From Streptomyces lincolnensis (GTDB taxonomy: Bacteria; Actinomycetota; Actinomycetes; Streptomycetales; Streptomycetaceae): DNA of 64,000 nucleotides. Positions within the stretch are counted from its first letter, which is position 1, and every line of letters starts with the position of its first letter. Where the stretch lies: positions 4,650,001 to 4,714,000 of the forward strand of contig NZ_CP016438.1 of the NCBI RefSeq assembly GCF_001685355.1, written 5' to 3'. The translations under genes were made by a program, and so were the position numbers. Below the pieces are notes generated by a model that saw nothing but the letters and a program-made list of their open reading frames with translations, was not told where the DNA came from and did not search any database. Shown here piece after piece: positions 1 to 7,577 of the stretch.

Positions 1-251
1 CCGTCGGGCGGGGCCACGACGACGACCAGGGAGACGGCGCGCGAGGCCGCCAGGGCGCGCAGCGCGTGGATGAGCATGGGCGTGCCGTTCAGCGCGCGAA
101 GCGCCTTGGGGGCGCCCGGGCCCAGTCGTACGCCTCGGCCGGCGGCGGGGATCACGGCGGCGGTACGGGCGTTCACCCGGGCTTTCACCGGTGGTTCCGC
201 GGACGCCTCCAGCGGGGTTTCCGCGGGCGAAGGGCGCGAATCGTCAGACAT
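1..251 (-). CDS. ispD: 2-C-methyl-D-erythritol 4-phosphate cytidylyltransferase, N-terminal part
   Basis: The first 83 codons of a minus-strand gene that runs off the left edge. After a Ser/Pro/Glu-rich leader of about 30 residues comes the nucleotidyltransferase start: AAVIPAAGRGVRLG (CTP-binding loop), then PKAL and GTPMLIHALRAL, the usual IspD opening. IspD couples MEP to CTP in the non-mevalonate isoprenoid pathway in the cytoplasm. ATG at 251 has AGGA a few bases upstream. carD lies upstream on the same strand, and carD-ispD-ispF is a familiar actinobacterial order. The C-terminal catalytic region is outside the window, so integrity cannot be judged. Confidence 0.9.
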   Translation of the reverse strand, partial: MSDDSRPSPAETPLEASAEPPVKARVNARTAAVIPAAGRGVRLGPGAPKALRALNGTPMLIHALRALAASRAVSLVVVVAPPD

Positions 252-567
252 CGGTTCCTGTCAGGTTTGTGTGCCGGGCCGTCGTGGGTATGGCCTCAGC
301 GTGCCGGGCGCGACACCTTGACCGGACCCTTCCGTGACACCGGTCGAGCAAGCTGCCCGGGCCCGGCACGCCAAGTATCGGGGGATCTCTCCTCCGAGGT
401 GAACCCGCGCACGGCATTGTTTTGAGCGCGAACATGCCGCAGCGCCCGGCGACGAGAAATACGTCATCGGGCACCGCGGCACTTATGTGAGACCCCTCAG
501 CACTGTGATGCTCGGCACTGTGATGAGCTGAGACCGGTTGCTGCGTCGAGACCGGCTCGCGTCGGAG
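252..567. other. carD-ispD intergenic region
   Basis: 316 bp without a convincing gene. Immediately past the carD stop, the 12-mer GGCACTGTGATG appears intact once and nearly intact just before it (about 497-530). ispD could be read from carD or from its own promoter here; the sequence does not decide. Confidence 0.5.
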
Positions 568-1050
568 TCAGGACGCGAGGACCTCGTCGAGCAGGGCCTC
601 GGCCTTGTCCTCGTTGGTGTTCTCCGCGAGGGCGAGCTCGCTCACCAGAATCTGGCGGGCCTTGGCGAGCATGCGCTTCTCACCTGCGGAGAGTCCGCGC
701 TCGCGCTCACGACGCCACAGGTCGCGCACGACTTCCGCGACCTTGATGACATCGCCGGAGGCGAGCTTCTCCAGGTTTGCCTTGTAACGACGAGACCAGT
801 TCGTGGGCTCCTCGGCGTACGGCGCGCGCAGCACCTCGAAGACCCGGTCCAGACCATCCTGACCGACCACATCACGCACGCCGACGAACTCCGCATTGTC
901 CGCTGGCACACGCACTGTCAGGTCACCCTGGGCGACCTTCAGCACCAAGTAGGTCTTGTCCACGCCTTTGATCTGGCGAGTTTCGATAGCCTCGATCAGC
1001 GCGGCCCCGTGATGGGGATAGACCACGGTGTCGCCAACCTTGAACGTCAT
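568..1050 (-). CDS. carD: CarD family RNA polymerase-binding transcription factor
   Basis: 160 residues, normal CarD length. The N-terminal RNA-polymerase-interacting Tudor-like domain (about 1-60) opens with [13 protein letters not shown], and the C-terminal helical DNA-binding domain includes [13 protein letters not shown] and [15 protein letters not shown]. CarD binds the beta subunit and the upstream fork of the bubble and stabilises open complexes at many promoters, including rRNA promoters. ATG at 1050 has AAGGGGT-like pairing upstream. It is the gene upstream of ispD on the same strand, as in other actinobacteria. Nothing looks unusual. Confidence 0.96.
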   Translation of the reverse strand: MTFKVGDTVVYPHHGAALIEAIETRQIKGVDKTYLVLKVAQGDLTVRVPADNAEFVGVRDVVGQDGLDRVFEVLRAPYAEEPTNWSRRYKANLEKLASGDVIKVAEVVRDLWRRERERGLSAGEKRMLAKARQILVSELALAENTNEDKAEALLDEVLAS

Positions 1051-1346
1051 GTGACAGGTACCCCTTCCGTGGCTATCCAGGGTAACACGGAAACTGCGGG
1101 TTCTGAATGGCGTTTTCGCAGGTCAGGGCATATCTCGGGGCTTGACAACAGCAACAGGAACGTGCTGCGCGGGCCGAACGGAAGAAGGTATTCGCAGGTC
1201 GGAGCGGCTCTCCGGGGGAGGTGAAACGCGGCCGTTACACGCATCCGGAGGGCCGTCCGAGCGACCTAACATCCCCATATGTCCGCTTCCAAGTGTGCGA
1301 CTTCCGCTACTCCGTTCGATGCCCGGAGTCGCTTCCGCGCCGAATC

Positions 1347-1393
1347 CGGAATTGATCACGGGCGCCCAGCGGATCAGGCGGTGATCAATTCCG
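1347..1393. repeat. 13-bp inverted repeat with 21-bp spacer
   Basis: CGGAATTGATCAC at 1347-1359 is exactly repeated in inverse orientation at 1381-1393. The arms are AT-richer than their surroundings and lie mid-way between two divergent promoters, which suggests a looping or dimer-of-dimers operator rather than a terminator. Confidence 0.7.
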
Positions 1394-1486
1394 TGGGCGA
1401 TCGCGCATTCCTTCACTGAAGTTTTGCGAGCCGGCGGAAGGGGATGCGAGGGGTGCTTATGTGAATGGCGGACAAGTGCGGGGCCA

Positions 1487-1506
1487 AAGTGACTCAGGAG
1501 TCACTT
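1487..1506. promoter_or_regulatory. Palindrome AAGTGACT-4-AGTCACTT
   Basis: Perfect 8-bp arms around four bases, about 155 bp upstream of the lipoprotein start. Further GTGAC half sites follow at about 1507-1520. It looks like an operator; the regulator is unknown. Confidence 0.5.
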
Positions 1507-1661
1507 GTGACGGAGGTGACTACCCGCCGCTGCCGGAAGACGACGCTTCGGGGAGGGTCGGGTGCGGCGGCGCGGGAACGGCTCGGTAACCTAAGGCCGC
1601 TGACAGACACTTAGCGCGGCTTTACAGGCCGCCTCGTTCAAGTCAAGGAGTTGCCGCCGCC

Positions 1662-2321
1662 GTGAGCAGCAGCCTTCGACGCGGCGCCCTCGCCGCCGCC
1701 GCCATCGCGTTCTCGATCGCCTCGCTCTCCGCGTGTGCGGCCGGCAACAGCCCTCAGACCCTGGAGATCAAGCCGGACAACGCGGCCACGTCCCAAGGGG
1801 ACATCAAGCTCCAGAACGTCGTGATCATCACCCAGCCCGACCCCGAGACCAAGGGGCCGGCCGTGATCTCGGCCACCATCTTCAACAGCGGCCGCACCGC
1901 CGAGACGCTGGACTCGGTGAGCGTCCAGGGCGCCGGCACCGCCGCGCTCAAGCCCGCCAAGGGCAAGGGCAAGCTGACCGTCCCGGCCGGCGGCTCCGTC
2001 ATCCTCGGCGGCAAGGGCAACGCCTCCGCCGTACTGAAGGAGCTCGGCGAGTCCGTCCAGAACGGCAACGCGCAGCGGACCACCTTCACCTTCAGCAGGA
2101 CCGGTGAGGTGAGCCTGCGCGCCTTCGTCGTCCCGGCCGAGCACTACTTCTCCGGCTGGGGCCCGACCGAGATCCCGACGGCACCGGGCACCGCCAGCCC
2201 GTCCCCCAGCACCAGTGAGACGCCGGGTGCGGGCACCACGGGCTCGCCCAGCCCGTCCGTCACCCCCACGGGTGGCGCGACCGGCGGCGAAACGCCCGAG
2301 GGCGCGGCCGCCGGCCACTGA
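1662..2321 (+). CDS. Secreted lipoprotein of unknown function
   Basis: 219 residues. A positively charged start, a hydrophobic stretch (about 8-22) and the lipobox LSAC indicate a lipid-anchored exported protein. The middle is a beta-rich domain (VVIITQPDPETKGPAVIS, TIFNSGRTAETLDSV) resembling copper-chaperone-like PCuAC/DUF461 folds, but I see no Met/His copper motif. The last 50 or so residues are a Pro/Ser/Thr/Gly-rich tail. GTG at 1662 has AAGGAG about 10 bases upstream. It converges on phoP across a strong bidirectional terminator. Role unknown; proximity to phoPR is conserved in Streptomyces as I recall but implies no proven link. Confidence 0.85.
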   Translation: MSSSLRRGALAAAAIAFSIASLSACAAGNSPQTLEIKPDNAATSQGDIKLQNVVIITQPDPETKGPAVISATIFNSGRTAETLDSVSVQGAGTAALKPAKGKGKLTVPAGGSVILGGKGNASAVLKELGESVQNGNAQRTTFTFSRTGEVSLRAFVVPAEHYFSGWGPTEIPTAPGTASPSPSTSETPGAGTTGSPSPSVTPTGGATGGETPEGAAAGH

Positions 2322-2358
2322 GCGGTCGTACGAGAACGCCGTACGAGAACGTACGAGA

Positions 2359-2392
2359 AAGGGGCGGGACCTCCTGAGGAGGTTCCGCCCCT
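2359..2392. terminator. Bidirectional terminator
   Basis: A stem of about 16 bp, AAGGGGCGGGACCTCC pairing with the complementary strand ending in CCGCCCCTT around a very small loop. It sits between the 3' ends of the lipoprotein gene and phoP, so it can serve both strands. Confidence 0.85.
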
Positions 2393-2439
2393 TCGTCGTA
2401 CCGCCGGTGCGGACCGCTGACGCGGCCACGCGGGCCGGT

Positions 2440-3120
2440 CTACGGCTCGAACTTGTAACCGAGCCCCCGGACCGTCACCAGGTAACGCGGCGCGCCCGGG
2501 TCGGGTTCGATCTTGGCGCGGAGGCGCTTGACGTGGACGTCGAGGGTCTTGGTGTCGCCGACGTAGTCGGCGCCCCAGACGCGGTCGATGAGCTGCATGC
2601 GGGTCAGGACGCGGCCGGCGTTGCGCAGGAGCATCTCCAGCAGGTCGAACTCCTTGAGGGGGAGGTCGACCTTGGAGCCGGAGACCGTCACGACGTGGCG
2701 GTCGACGTCCATGCGGACCGGGCCCGCCTCCAGGGCGGCCGGGGTGACCTCCTCCGGCTCGCCGCGGCGGCGCAGGACGGCCCGGATACGGGCGACCAGC
2801 TCACGCGAGGAGAACGGCTTGGTGACGTAGTCGTCGGCTCCTATTTCCAGGCCGACCACCTTGTCGATCTCGCTGTCCTTGGCGGTCACCATGATGACGG
2901 GGACGTTGGAACGGCCGCGCAGCTGACGGCACACCTCGGTGCCGGGCAGGCCCGGCAGCATCAGGTCGAGGAGGACGAGGTCGGCGCCGTTGCGCTCGAA
3001 CTCGTCGAGTCCGTCGGGCCCGGTGGTCGCGACCGCGACCTCGAAGCCCTCCTTGCGGAGCATGTACGACAGGGCGTCGGAGAAGGACTCCTCGTCCTCG
3101 ACGACGAGCACTCGGGTCAC
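2440..3120 (-). CDS. phoP: Phosphate response regulator PhoP
   Basis: 226 residues, OmpR/PhoB type. The receiver domain (1-120) has the acidic pair in LVVEDE, the phosphoacceptor Asp52 in LVLLDLMLPG and Lys101 in YVTKPF. The C-terminal winged helix (about 130-226) contains LPLKEFDLLEMLLRNAGRVL and RVWGADYVGDTKTLDVHVKR. PhoP activates phosphate-starvation genes at PHO boxes and represses secondary metabolism. The start overlaps the phoR stop by 4 bp (ATGA), indicating translational coupling. The order phoR-phoP with divergent phoU matches S. coelicolor. Confidence 0.96.
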   Translation of the reverse strand: MTRVLVVEDEESFSDALSYMLRKEGFEVAVATTGPDGLDEFERNGADLVLLDLMLPGLPGTEVCRQLRGRSNVPVIMVTAKDSEIDKVVGLEIGADDYVTKPFSSRELVARIRAVLRRRGEPEEVTPAALEAGPVRMDVDRHVVTVSGSKVDLPLKEFDLLEMLLRNAGRVLTRMQLIDRVWGADYVGDTKTLDVHVKRLRAKIEPDPGAPRYLVTVRGLGYKFEP

Positions 3121-4400
3121 GGAAGGACCTCCGGGGAGGGAAGCGGTTCGTAAGAAGCCGTTGGCTGGGGGGACGGGGACGAGGGGTCGGCCTCTTCGGT
3201 CTCATCGTCGAGACCGTCGACGTCGGGGTGCTGGTGCGCACGGTCACGGGCCGCACCCGCCTCCGGCAGCCTCAGTGTGAAGGTGGAGCCCTGTCCCTCG
3301 GAGCTCCACACCGTGACCTCCCCGCCGTGCGAGGCGGCCACGTGCTTGACGATCGCCAACCCGAGCCCCGTGCCGCCCGTCTGGCGGGAGCGGGCCGGGT
3401 CGACGCGGTAGAAGCGCTCGAAGATGCGCTCCTTGTCCTTGTCGGAGATGCCGATGCCCTGGTCGGTCACGGCGATCTCGATGTGGTCTCCGCCGGGCGC
3501 GTTCACCCGGCGGGCGGCTATGCCGACGCGGGTGCGGGCGGGCGAGTAGTTGACGGCGTTCTCGACGAGGTTGCCGAGAGCCGCGGCGAGCTGGCCGCGG
3601 TTGCCCCAGATACGCAGATCGGCGGCGCCTCCGGCGGCCATCGTGATCTGCTTGGTGCCGGCCTGGTGGCGGCAGCGGTCGATGGCCTCGGCCACCAGTT
3701 CGTCCACCCGGACGGGCTCGGCGTCCTCCAGCGGGTCGTCGTTCTGCACGCGCGAGAGGTCGATGAGCTCCTGGACCAGATTGGTGAGCCGGGTGGCCTC
3801 GATCTGCATCCGCCCGGCGAAGCGTTCCACCGCCTCCGGGTCCTCCGAGGCGTCCATGACGGCCTCGGACAGGAGGGACAGCGCGCCCACCGGGGTCTTC
3901 AGCTCGTGGCTGACGTTCGCGACGAAGTCACGTCGCACCGCCTCTATGCGCCGGGCCTCGGTGAGGTCCTCCACGAGGAGCAGCACCAGCCGGGAGCCGA
4001 GGGGCGCGACGCGCGCGGACACGGCGAGGGCCTCGCCCCGCCCGGTCCCGCGCCGTGGCAGATCCAGCTCCACCTGGCGTATCTCCCCGTCCCGCCGGGT
4101 GTCGCGGGCCATCTGGAGCATGGGCTCCACGGACAGCTTGCCGCCGCGCACCAGCCCGAGGGCGTACGCGGCGGAGCTGGCCTTGACCACGGCGTCGGCC
4201 TCGTCGAGGACGACGGCGGACGAGCGCAGCACGGACAGGACGGTGTCCACGCCCGGCGGAAGCACCGGGTCCGTGTGCAGGGAGGTGCGGGTGGGGCGCT
4301 TCTGCTCCCGCTCGCTCCAGCGGAACGCCAGCATGGCGATGACGCCGGTGAGTACACCGGCGATCGCTGCCGCTGCGGCGACAGCCGCGTTCACGTCCAT
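3117..4400 (-). CDS. phoR: Phosphate sensor histidine kinase PhoR
   Basis: 427 residues. One membrane helix (about 5-27) anchors the kinase with almost no extracytoplasmic loop, typical of Streptomyces PhoR. A PAS-like region (about 50-150) precedes the dimerisation helix with the phosphorylated His165 in FVANVSHELKTP. The ATPase domain shows the N box (LVENAVNYSP), G1 (VTDQGIGIS), F box (IFERFYRVD) and G2 (GGTGLGLAIVKH). It autophosphorylates and passes phosphate to PhoP under phosphate limitation. ATG at 4400; transcription probably starts in the PHO-box region shared with phoU. Confidence 0.96.
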   Translation of the reverse strand: MDVNAAVAAAAAIAGVLTGVIAMLAFRWSEREQKRPTRTSLHTDPVLPPGVDTVLSVLRSSAVVLDEADAVVKASSAAYALGLVRGGKLSVEPMLQMARDTRRDGEIRQVELDLPRRGTGRGEALAVSARVAPLGSRLVLLLVEDLTEARRIEAVRRDFVANVSHELKTPVGALSLLSEAVMDASEDPEAVERFAGRMQIEATRLTNLVQELIDLSRVQNDDPLEDAEPVRVDELVAEAIDRCRHQAGTKQITMAAGGAADLRIWGNRGQLAAALGNLVENAVNYSPARTRVGIAARRVNAPGGDHIEIAVTDQGIGISDKDKERIFERFYRVDPARSRQTGGTGLGLAIVKHVAASHGGEVTVWSSEGQGSTFTLRLPEAGAARDRAHQHPDVDGLDDETEEADPSSPSPQPTASYEPLPSPEVLP

Positions 4401-4473
4401 GCCTCCAGGTTAGGCACGCAATCGCTCCTGGCCACAGCTGTCGAGGTGCGACCTCGAACACTCGTCGCCCAGA

Positions 4474-4506
4474 GTTCACCTTGGAGCCAGTATTGGTTCA
4501 TTTGGG
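4474..4506. promoter_or_regulatory. PHO box between phoR and phoU
   Basis: Three consecutive 11-bp units: GTTCACCTTGG (4474-4484), the degenerate AGCCAGTATTG, then GTTCATTTGGG (4496-4506). The outer two fit the Streptomyces PhoP direct-repeat unit and are exactly 22 bp apart. Location matches the known autoregulated phoRP/phoU promoter region. Confidence 0.88.
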
Positions 4507-4589
4507 ATGACGGAAACGGACGCGTAGGAGCCGGAACGTGGGAGCGTGGGGTGCGAAGCACCGGTTTACACGTACGAGAGGGAACCCTG

Positions 4590-5291
4590 ATGCGGGACGC
4601 GTACCACGAGGAACTGGACTCGATCAGCGACAGCCTGGTGGAGATGGCCCGGCTGGTGGGGTCGGCGATCGGGCGCGCCACGACGGCGATCCTCGACTCC
4701 GACCTGAAGCTGGCCGAAAGCGTGATCGAGGCCGATCAGAAGGTGGACGACCTCCAGCACGACCTGGAGGCCCGGGCCATAGCCCTGCTGGCCCGCCAGC
4801 AGCCCGTCGCGACCGATCTGCGGATCGTCGTGACGTCGCTGCGCATGTCGGCCGACCTGGAGCGTTCGGGTGACCTGGCCCAGCACGTGGCGAAGCTCGC
4901 CCGGCTGCGTTTCCCGGAGCGCGCGGTCCCGCACGACCTGCACGCGACGATCCTGGAGATGGGCCAGCTCGCGCAGCGCCTGATGGCCAAGGCCGCCGAG
5001 GTCATCACCACCAAGGACGTCGACCTGGCGCTCCAGCTGGAGCAGGACGACGACGAGATGGACCTCCTGCACCGCACGCTCTTCCAGCACCTGATCGACG
5101 AGCGCTGGAAGCACGGCATCGAGACGGCCGTCGACGTCACCCTCCTCGGCCGCTACTACGAGCGCTTCGCCGACCACGCGGTCTCCGTCGCCAAGCGCGT
5201 GGTGTACCTGGTGACGGGCGAGCACGCGGACGAGATCCAGGCGGACGTCCAGCCGGAGATCCAGCCGGTGACGGGGGCGGACGGGGCGTGA
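4590..5291 (+). CDS. phoU: Phosphate signalling complex protein PhoU
   Basis: 233 residues with two PhoU helical bundles. The first carries LVGSAIGRATTAILD and LRIVVTSLRMSADLERSGDL; the second carries VDVTLLGRYYERFADHAVSV. The repeated (R/E)xxD(H/L)A signature is the family metal-binding motif. PhoU links the Pst transporter to PhoR and dampens Pho signalling. ATG at 4590 follows GAGAGGGA. An open frame continues upstream through phoR in antisense, but its content is out-of-frame phoR and is not coding. It is divergent from phoRP and shares the PHO box. Confidence 0.95.
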   Translation: MRDAYHEELDSISDSLVEMARLVGSAIGRATTAILDSDLKLAESVIEADQKVDDLQHDLEARAIALLARQQPVATDLRIVVTSLRMSADLERSGDLAQHVAKLARLRFPERAVPHDLHATILEMGQLAQRLMAKAAEVITTKDVDLALQLEQDDDEMDLLHRTLFQHLIDERWKHGIETAVDVTLLGRYYERFADHAVSVAKRVVYLVTGEHADEIQADVQPEIQPVTGADGA

Positions 5292-5409
5292 CCCTCCGGG
5301 GGTCGGGCGGAGGTCTGTCCGGGGCGCGTACGAGCCTCTGTGCGCCGTTGATGCGCCCAGCTGAGCGGGCATCCAATGGGCACAGGCACCAGCCTTGAAT
5401 GGAGGGACC

Positions 5410-5568
5410 ATGGCCGAATCCCCCAGCACCCCCACATCCGACCCCACCCAGCAGCGCCCGACCGAACAGCCCACCGAGATCAAGAGCCTCCCGCTCTTCG
5501 GCGCGTGCGGCTGCGGATCGGGATGCGGGTGCGGGTGCCAGTCGGGCAACCCCTGCCAGTGCGGTTGA
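5410..5568 (+). CDS. Small Cys-rich, metallothionein-like protein
   Basis: 52 residues. The first half is Pro/Thr/Gln-rich and probably unstructured; the C-terminus packs seven Cys and many Gly in 22 residues (ACGCGSGCGCGCQSG, then PCQCG). This spacing suits a metal-thiolate cluster. ATG at 5410 is preceded by GGAGGGACC, a good ribosome-binding site. It lies 118 bp after phoU and ends 59 bp before a strong hairpin. The DUF4242 nickel-binding-type gene follows on the same strand, so a metal-handling role is plausible but inferred. It is too short for many gene finders. Confidence 0.7.
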   Translation: MAESPSTPTSDPTQQRPTEQPTEIKSLPLFGACGCGSGCGCGCQSGNPCQCG

Positions 5569-5626
5569 GGACGTCACGACTGTTCTTGTACGAGCGTTCT
5601 TGAACGAGCGTTTCCTGTACGACGGT

Positions 5627-5658
5627 GAAGGGCCCCGGCGCTGATGCCGGGGCCCTTC
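5627..5658 (+). terminator. Hairpin terminator after the Cys-rich gene
   Basis: Perfect 13-bp stem GAAGGGCCCCGGC with a six-base loop. It separates the phoU/Cys-rich unit from the DUF4242 gene. Confidence 0.8.
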
Positions 5659-5771
5659 GTCGTGCTCCCGTCCGGGCGTCCGGGCGGAACGCTGGCCCCT
5701 GCCGCCACACGGGCGCACTCTTGAAGGAGAGCAACAGAGCCTTGGGGGAGCGAAGAAAGGAAGGTCCGGCC

Positions 5772-6020
5772 ATGTCCCGGTTCATGGACGTCCACCACGG
5801 GATGCAGGGCATCACCGCCGACCAACTTCACCAGGCCCACCAGGCCGACCTCGCCATCGAGAAGGAAGAAGGCGTCCACTTCGAGCGCGCCTGGGCCGAC
5901 CCGGCCTCCGGCACGGTCTACTGCCTCTCCGAGGCCCCCTCCGCCGACGCGGTCCAGCGCATCCACGAACGCGCGGGCCACAAGGCGGACGAGATCCACG
6001 AGGTACCGCTGACGGTCTGA
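5772..6020 (+). CDS. DUF4242 nickel-binding-type protein (SCO4226-like)
   Basis: 82 residues, matching in length and character the S. coelicolor protein SCO4226, a nickel-containing dimeric ferredoxin-like protein of family DUF4242 (recalled, not searched). Visible features: FMDVHHGMQGITADQL, FERAWADPASGTVYCLSEAPS and AVQRIHERAGHKADEI. His and Cys side chains near the start and centre are candidate metal ligands. I chose ATG 5772, about 8 bases after AAGGAAGG, over earlier in-frame starts that would run through the upstream terminator. A nickel-responsive regulator (nur) is also in this window, at 59.4 kb. Confidence 0.85.
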   Translation: MSRFMDVHHGMQGITADQLHQAHQADLAIEKEEGVHFERAWADPASGTVYCLSEAPSADAVQRIHERAGHKADEIHEVPLTV

Positions 6021-6111
6021 GCGCGGGGAGGCGGGGACGGGGACCGGGGAGACCTGGGGCCGGGGAGACCGGGGGCCGGGAGCGCCCCTCCACGCGACCC
6101 CGCGTGACACA

Positions 6112-6140
6112 CCGCAGGGGGGGTGCACAACCCCCTGCGG
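6112..6140. terminator. Hairpin terminator
   Basis: CCGCAGGGGG at 6112-6121 pairs with CCCCCTGCGG at 6131-6140 across nine bases. It follows the DUF4242 gene and a G-rich low-complexity stretch (6021-6090). Confidence 0.65.
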
Positions 6141-6260
6141 GGTGCGGTCAGCACCACCCTCGATCCGGTGGGTCACTCCATGGTTCCGACCGGCGGCCGG
6201 CGGCATCGTAGAAGCATCGGATCCCAGCGGGGCGCAGCCCCCTCCGGAAGGGAAACTCCC

Positions 6261-6467
6261 ATGAAGTCGCCGCTCACCTCCCAGACAGGCACCCCGACGG
6301 CCCCCGAGTTCCCCTACCCGGCCGACCTCGCCCCCCTCCTCACCGCCTGGGACCAGACCCACCCCACCGCCACCGCCCCCGACCTCGACTGGCGCCACCT
6401 CCTCGACGAAATGGCCCACCCCGGCACGACCCAGGCCTTCCACCATCTGGCGGAGGCGGCGGCCTGA
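6261..6467 (+). CDS. Small hypothetical protein
   Basis: 68 residues, acidic and Pro/Thr-rich at the start, then LAPLLTAWDQTHPTA, LDWRHLLDEMAHP and TTQAFHHLAEAAA. No membrane segment or recognised domain. ATG at 6261 has GGAAGGGAAA upstream. It sits 20 bp before the Nudix gene and may be cotranscribed with it. Function unknown; codon use is normal for the genome, which favours a real gene. Confidence 0.6.
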   Translation: MKSPLTSQTGTPTAPEFPYPADLAPLLTAWDQTHPTATAPDLDWRHLLDEMAHPGTTQAFHHLAEAAA

Positions 6468-6487
6468 CGGGTGGGTAGGGTCCGTGG

Positions 6488-6895
6488 ATGAGGCACATCG
6501 AGGTCGTTCCGGAGAAGGTGGCCTGGGTCCTGGTGCGTGACGGGCGGGTGCTGGTGACGCGCAACCGCGGTCTGGACGTCTTCTACTTCCCGGGCGGAAA
6601 GCGGGAGCCTGGTGAGTCCGACGCCGAGACCCTGGCCCGCGAGATCGCCGAAGAACTACGGACCCGGGTCGATACGGCCACGATGGTGCACGTCGGCACC
6701 TTCGAAACACGCAACGACGACGACGGACGCACCGAGTTCCGGATGTTCTGCTACACCGCCGAGTACACCGGTCCGCTCCTCGCCTCGATGGAGGTCGAAG
6801 AGCTGGGCTGGTTCGGCTACGGCGATCGCGCGCGGGTCTCGGCAGTGGACCAGCTGGTCTTCGACGCGCTTCACACCTCAGGGCAACTGACCTGA
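6488..6895 (+). CDS. Nudix hydrolase
   Basis: 135 residues, a single Nudix domain. The Nudix box runs over residues 37-59: G, then E43 in EPGE, then REIAEEL with the metal-binding Glu pair 55-56. The final Gly of the consensus is Arg58. Nudix enzymes hydrolyse nucleoside diphosphates linked to another moiety; the substrate cannot be told from sequence. ATG at 6488. Its last 18 bp overlap the 3' end of the convergent gene at 6878-7351. Confidence 0.88.
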   Translation: MRHIEVVPEKVAWVLVRDGRVLVTRNRGLDVFYFPGGKREPGESDAETLAREIAEELRTRVDTATMVHVGTFETRNDDDGRTEFRMFCYTAEYTGPLLASMEVEELGWFGYGDRARVSAVDQLVFDALHTSGQLT

Positions 6896-7351
6896 GGTCT
6901 GGTACGACCGCATCGCGGTCCGCAGAGCTTCGAGTTCGGTCCGGGGAAACGGCCGGCCCCATCGAGACTCGTAGGCTTCTTCGCCCTGCTCGTAGTCGAT
7001 CCGGTCGAAGGCCCGGACGGCGGACCGTGCGAGTGCCGTGACGGTGTGGCGGCCTGCCCAGAGAACTACCCCTGAGCTGTCCGGAGCTTGGGCGTCGTCG
7101 GCCAGGACCAGGCGGACATCGACCACGGATCCGTCTCTGTGGAAGAAGCACCGGTACACCTGCGGCTCTCCCTCCAACTCGGCGCGGGTGTCCTCATCAC
7201 CGAGGACGAGCCGGGCAACGGCGTAAAGGAACTCCTCGGGCGCGTCATTGACGTAGGAAGCGATGGCCTCGGCCTCACCGTGATCGTCAGCGAACCTGAC
7301 GCTCGCCCAGCCGTGACTGCCCAACGTCCACGTGATCGCCAGAGACGACAT
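6878..7351 (-). CDS. Hypothetical protein
   Basis: 157 residues, soluble and acidic (LGDEDTRAELEGEPQ, FDRIDYEQGEEAYESRWG), no signal peptide or membrane helix. The first 50 residues look beta-rich (ITWTLGSHGWASVRFAD). Not recognised; it resembles uncharacterised actinobacterial proteins made of one small alpha/beta domain. Tail-to-tail overlap of 18 bp with the Nudix gene suggests antisense effects at the 3' ends but no functional link. Confidence 0.7.
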   Translation of the reverse strand: MSSLAITWTLGSHGWASVRFADDHGEAEAIASYVNDAPEEFLYAVARLVLGDEDTRAELEGEPQVYRCFFHRDGSVVDVRLVLADDAQAPDSSGVVLWAGRHTVTALARSAVRAFDRIDYEQGEEAYESRWGRPFPRTELEALRTAMRSYQTSGQLP

Positions 7352-7577
7352 CTCCCCCCTTGGAACGACGAAGCTCCGGCAGATTGCCTGAGGTTCGCCT
7401 CATCCAAACACGCCACCCACCCGACTGACGTGCCGTCAGAAAAAAGAGGGATGCTTCGCCAACCCGATGGCACCCCCGTCCGTCTCTAGGGCGAGCCTCC
7501 GGCGTACGGGTGGGGCTCCGGGGTTCCCGGGGTCGCAGGACGGCTCCTGTCGGATTTCCGAAGTGTCAGGAGTTCAG

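Larger units (their letters stand above)
1051..1661. other. Divergent control region between carD and a lipoprotein gene
   Basis: 611 bp without a supported gene, between divergently transcribed carD and the lipoprotein gene. It holds a widely spaced inverted repeat (1347-1393) and a compact palindrome (1487-1506), listed separately. Promoters for both genes should lie here, but I cannot assign them with confidence. Confidence 0.5.

Noticed and set aside
3228..4589. Long plus-strand open frame upstream of and continuous with phoU
   Set aside because: It runs antisense through phoR, has no family features, and phoU has its own start with a good ribosome-binding site at 4590.
7467..7577. Upstream ATG start for the S8 protease
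   Set aside because: It would place 37 unstructured residues before the signal peptide and lacks a ribosome-binding site.
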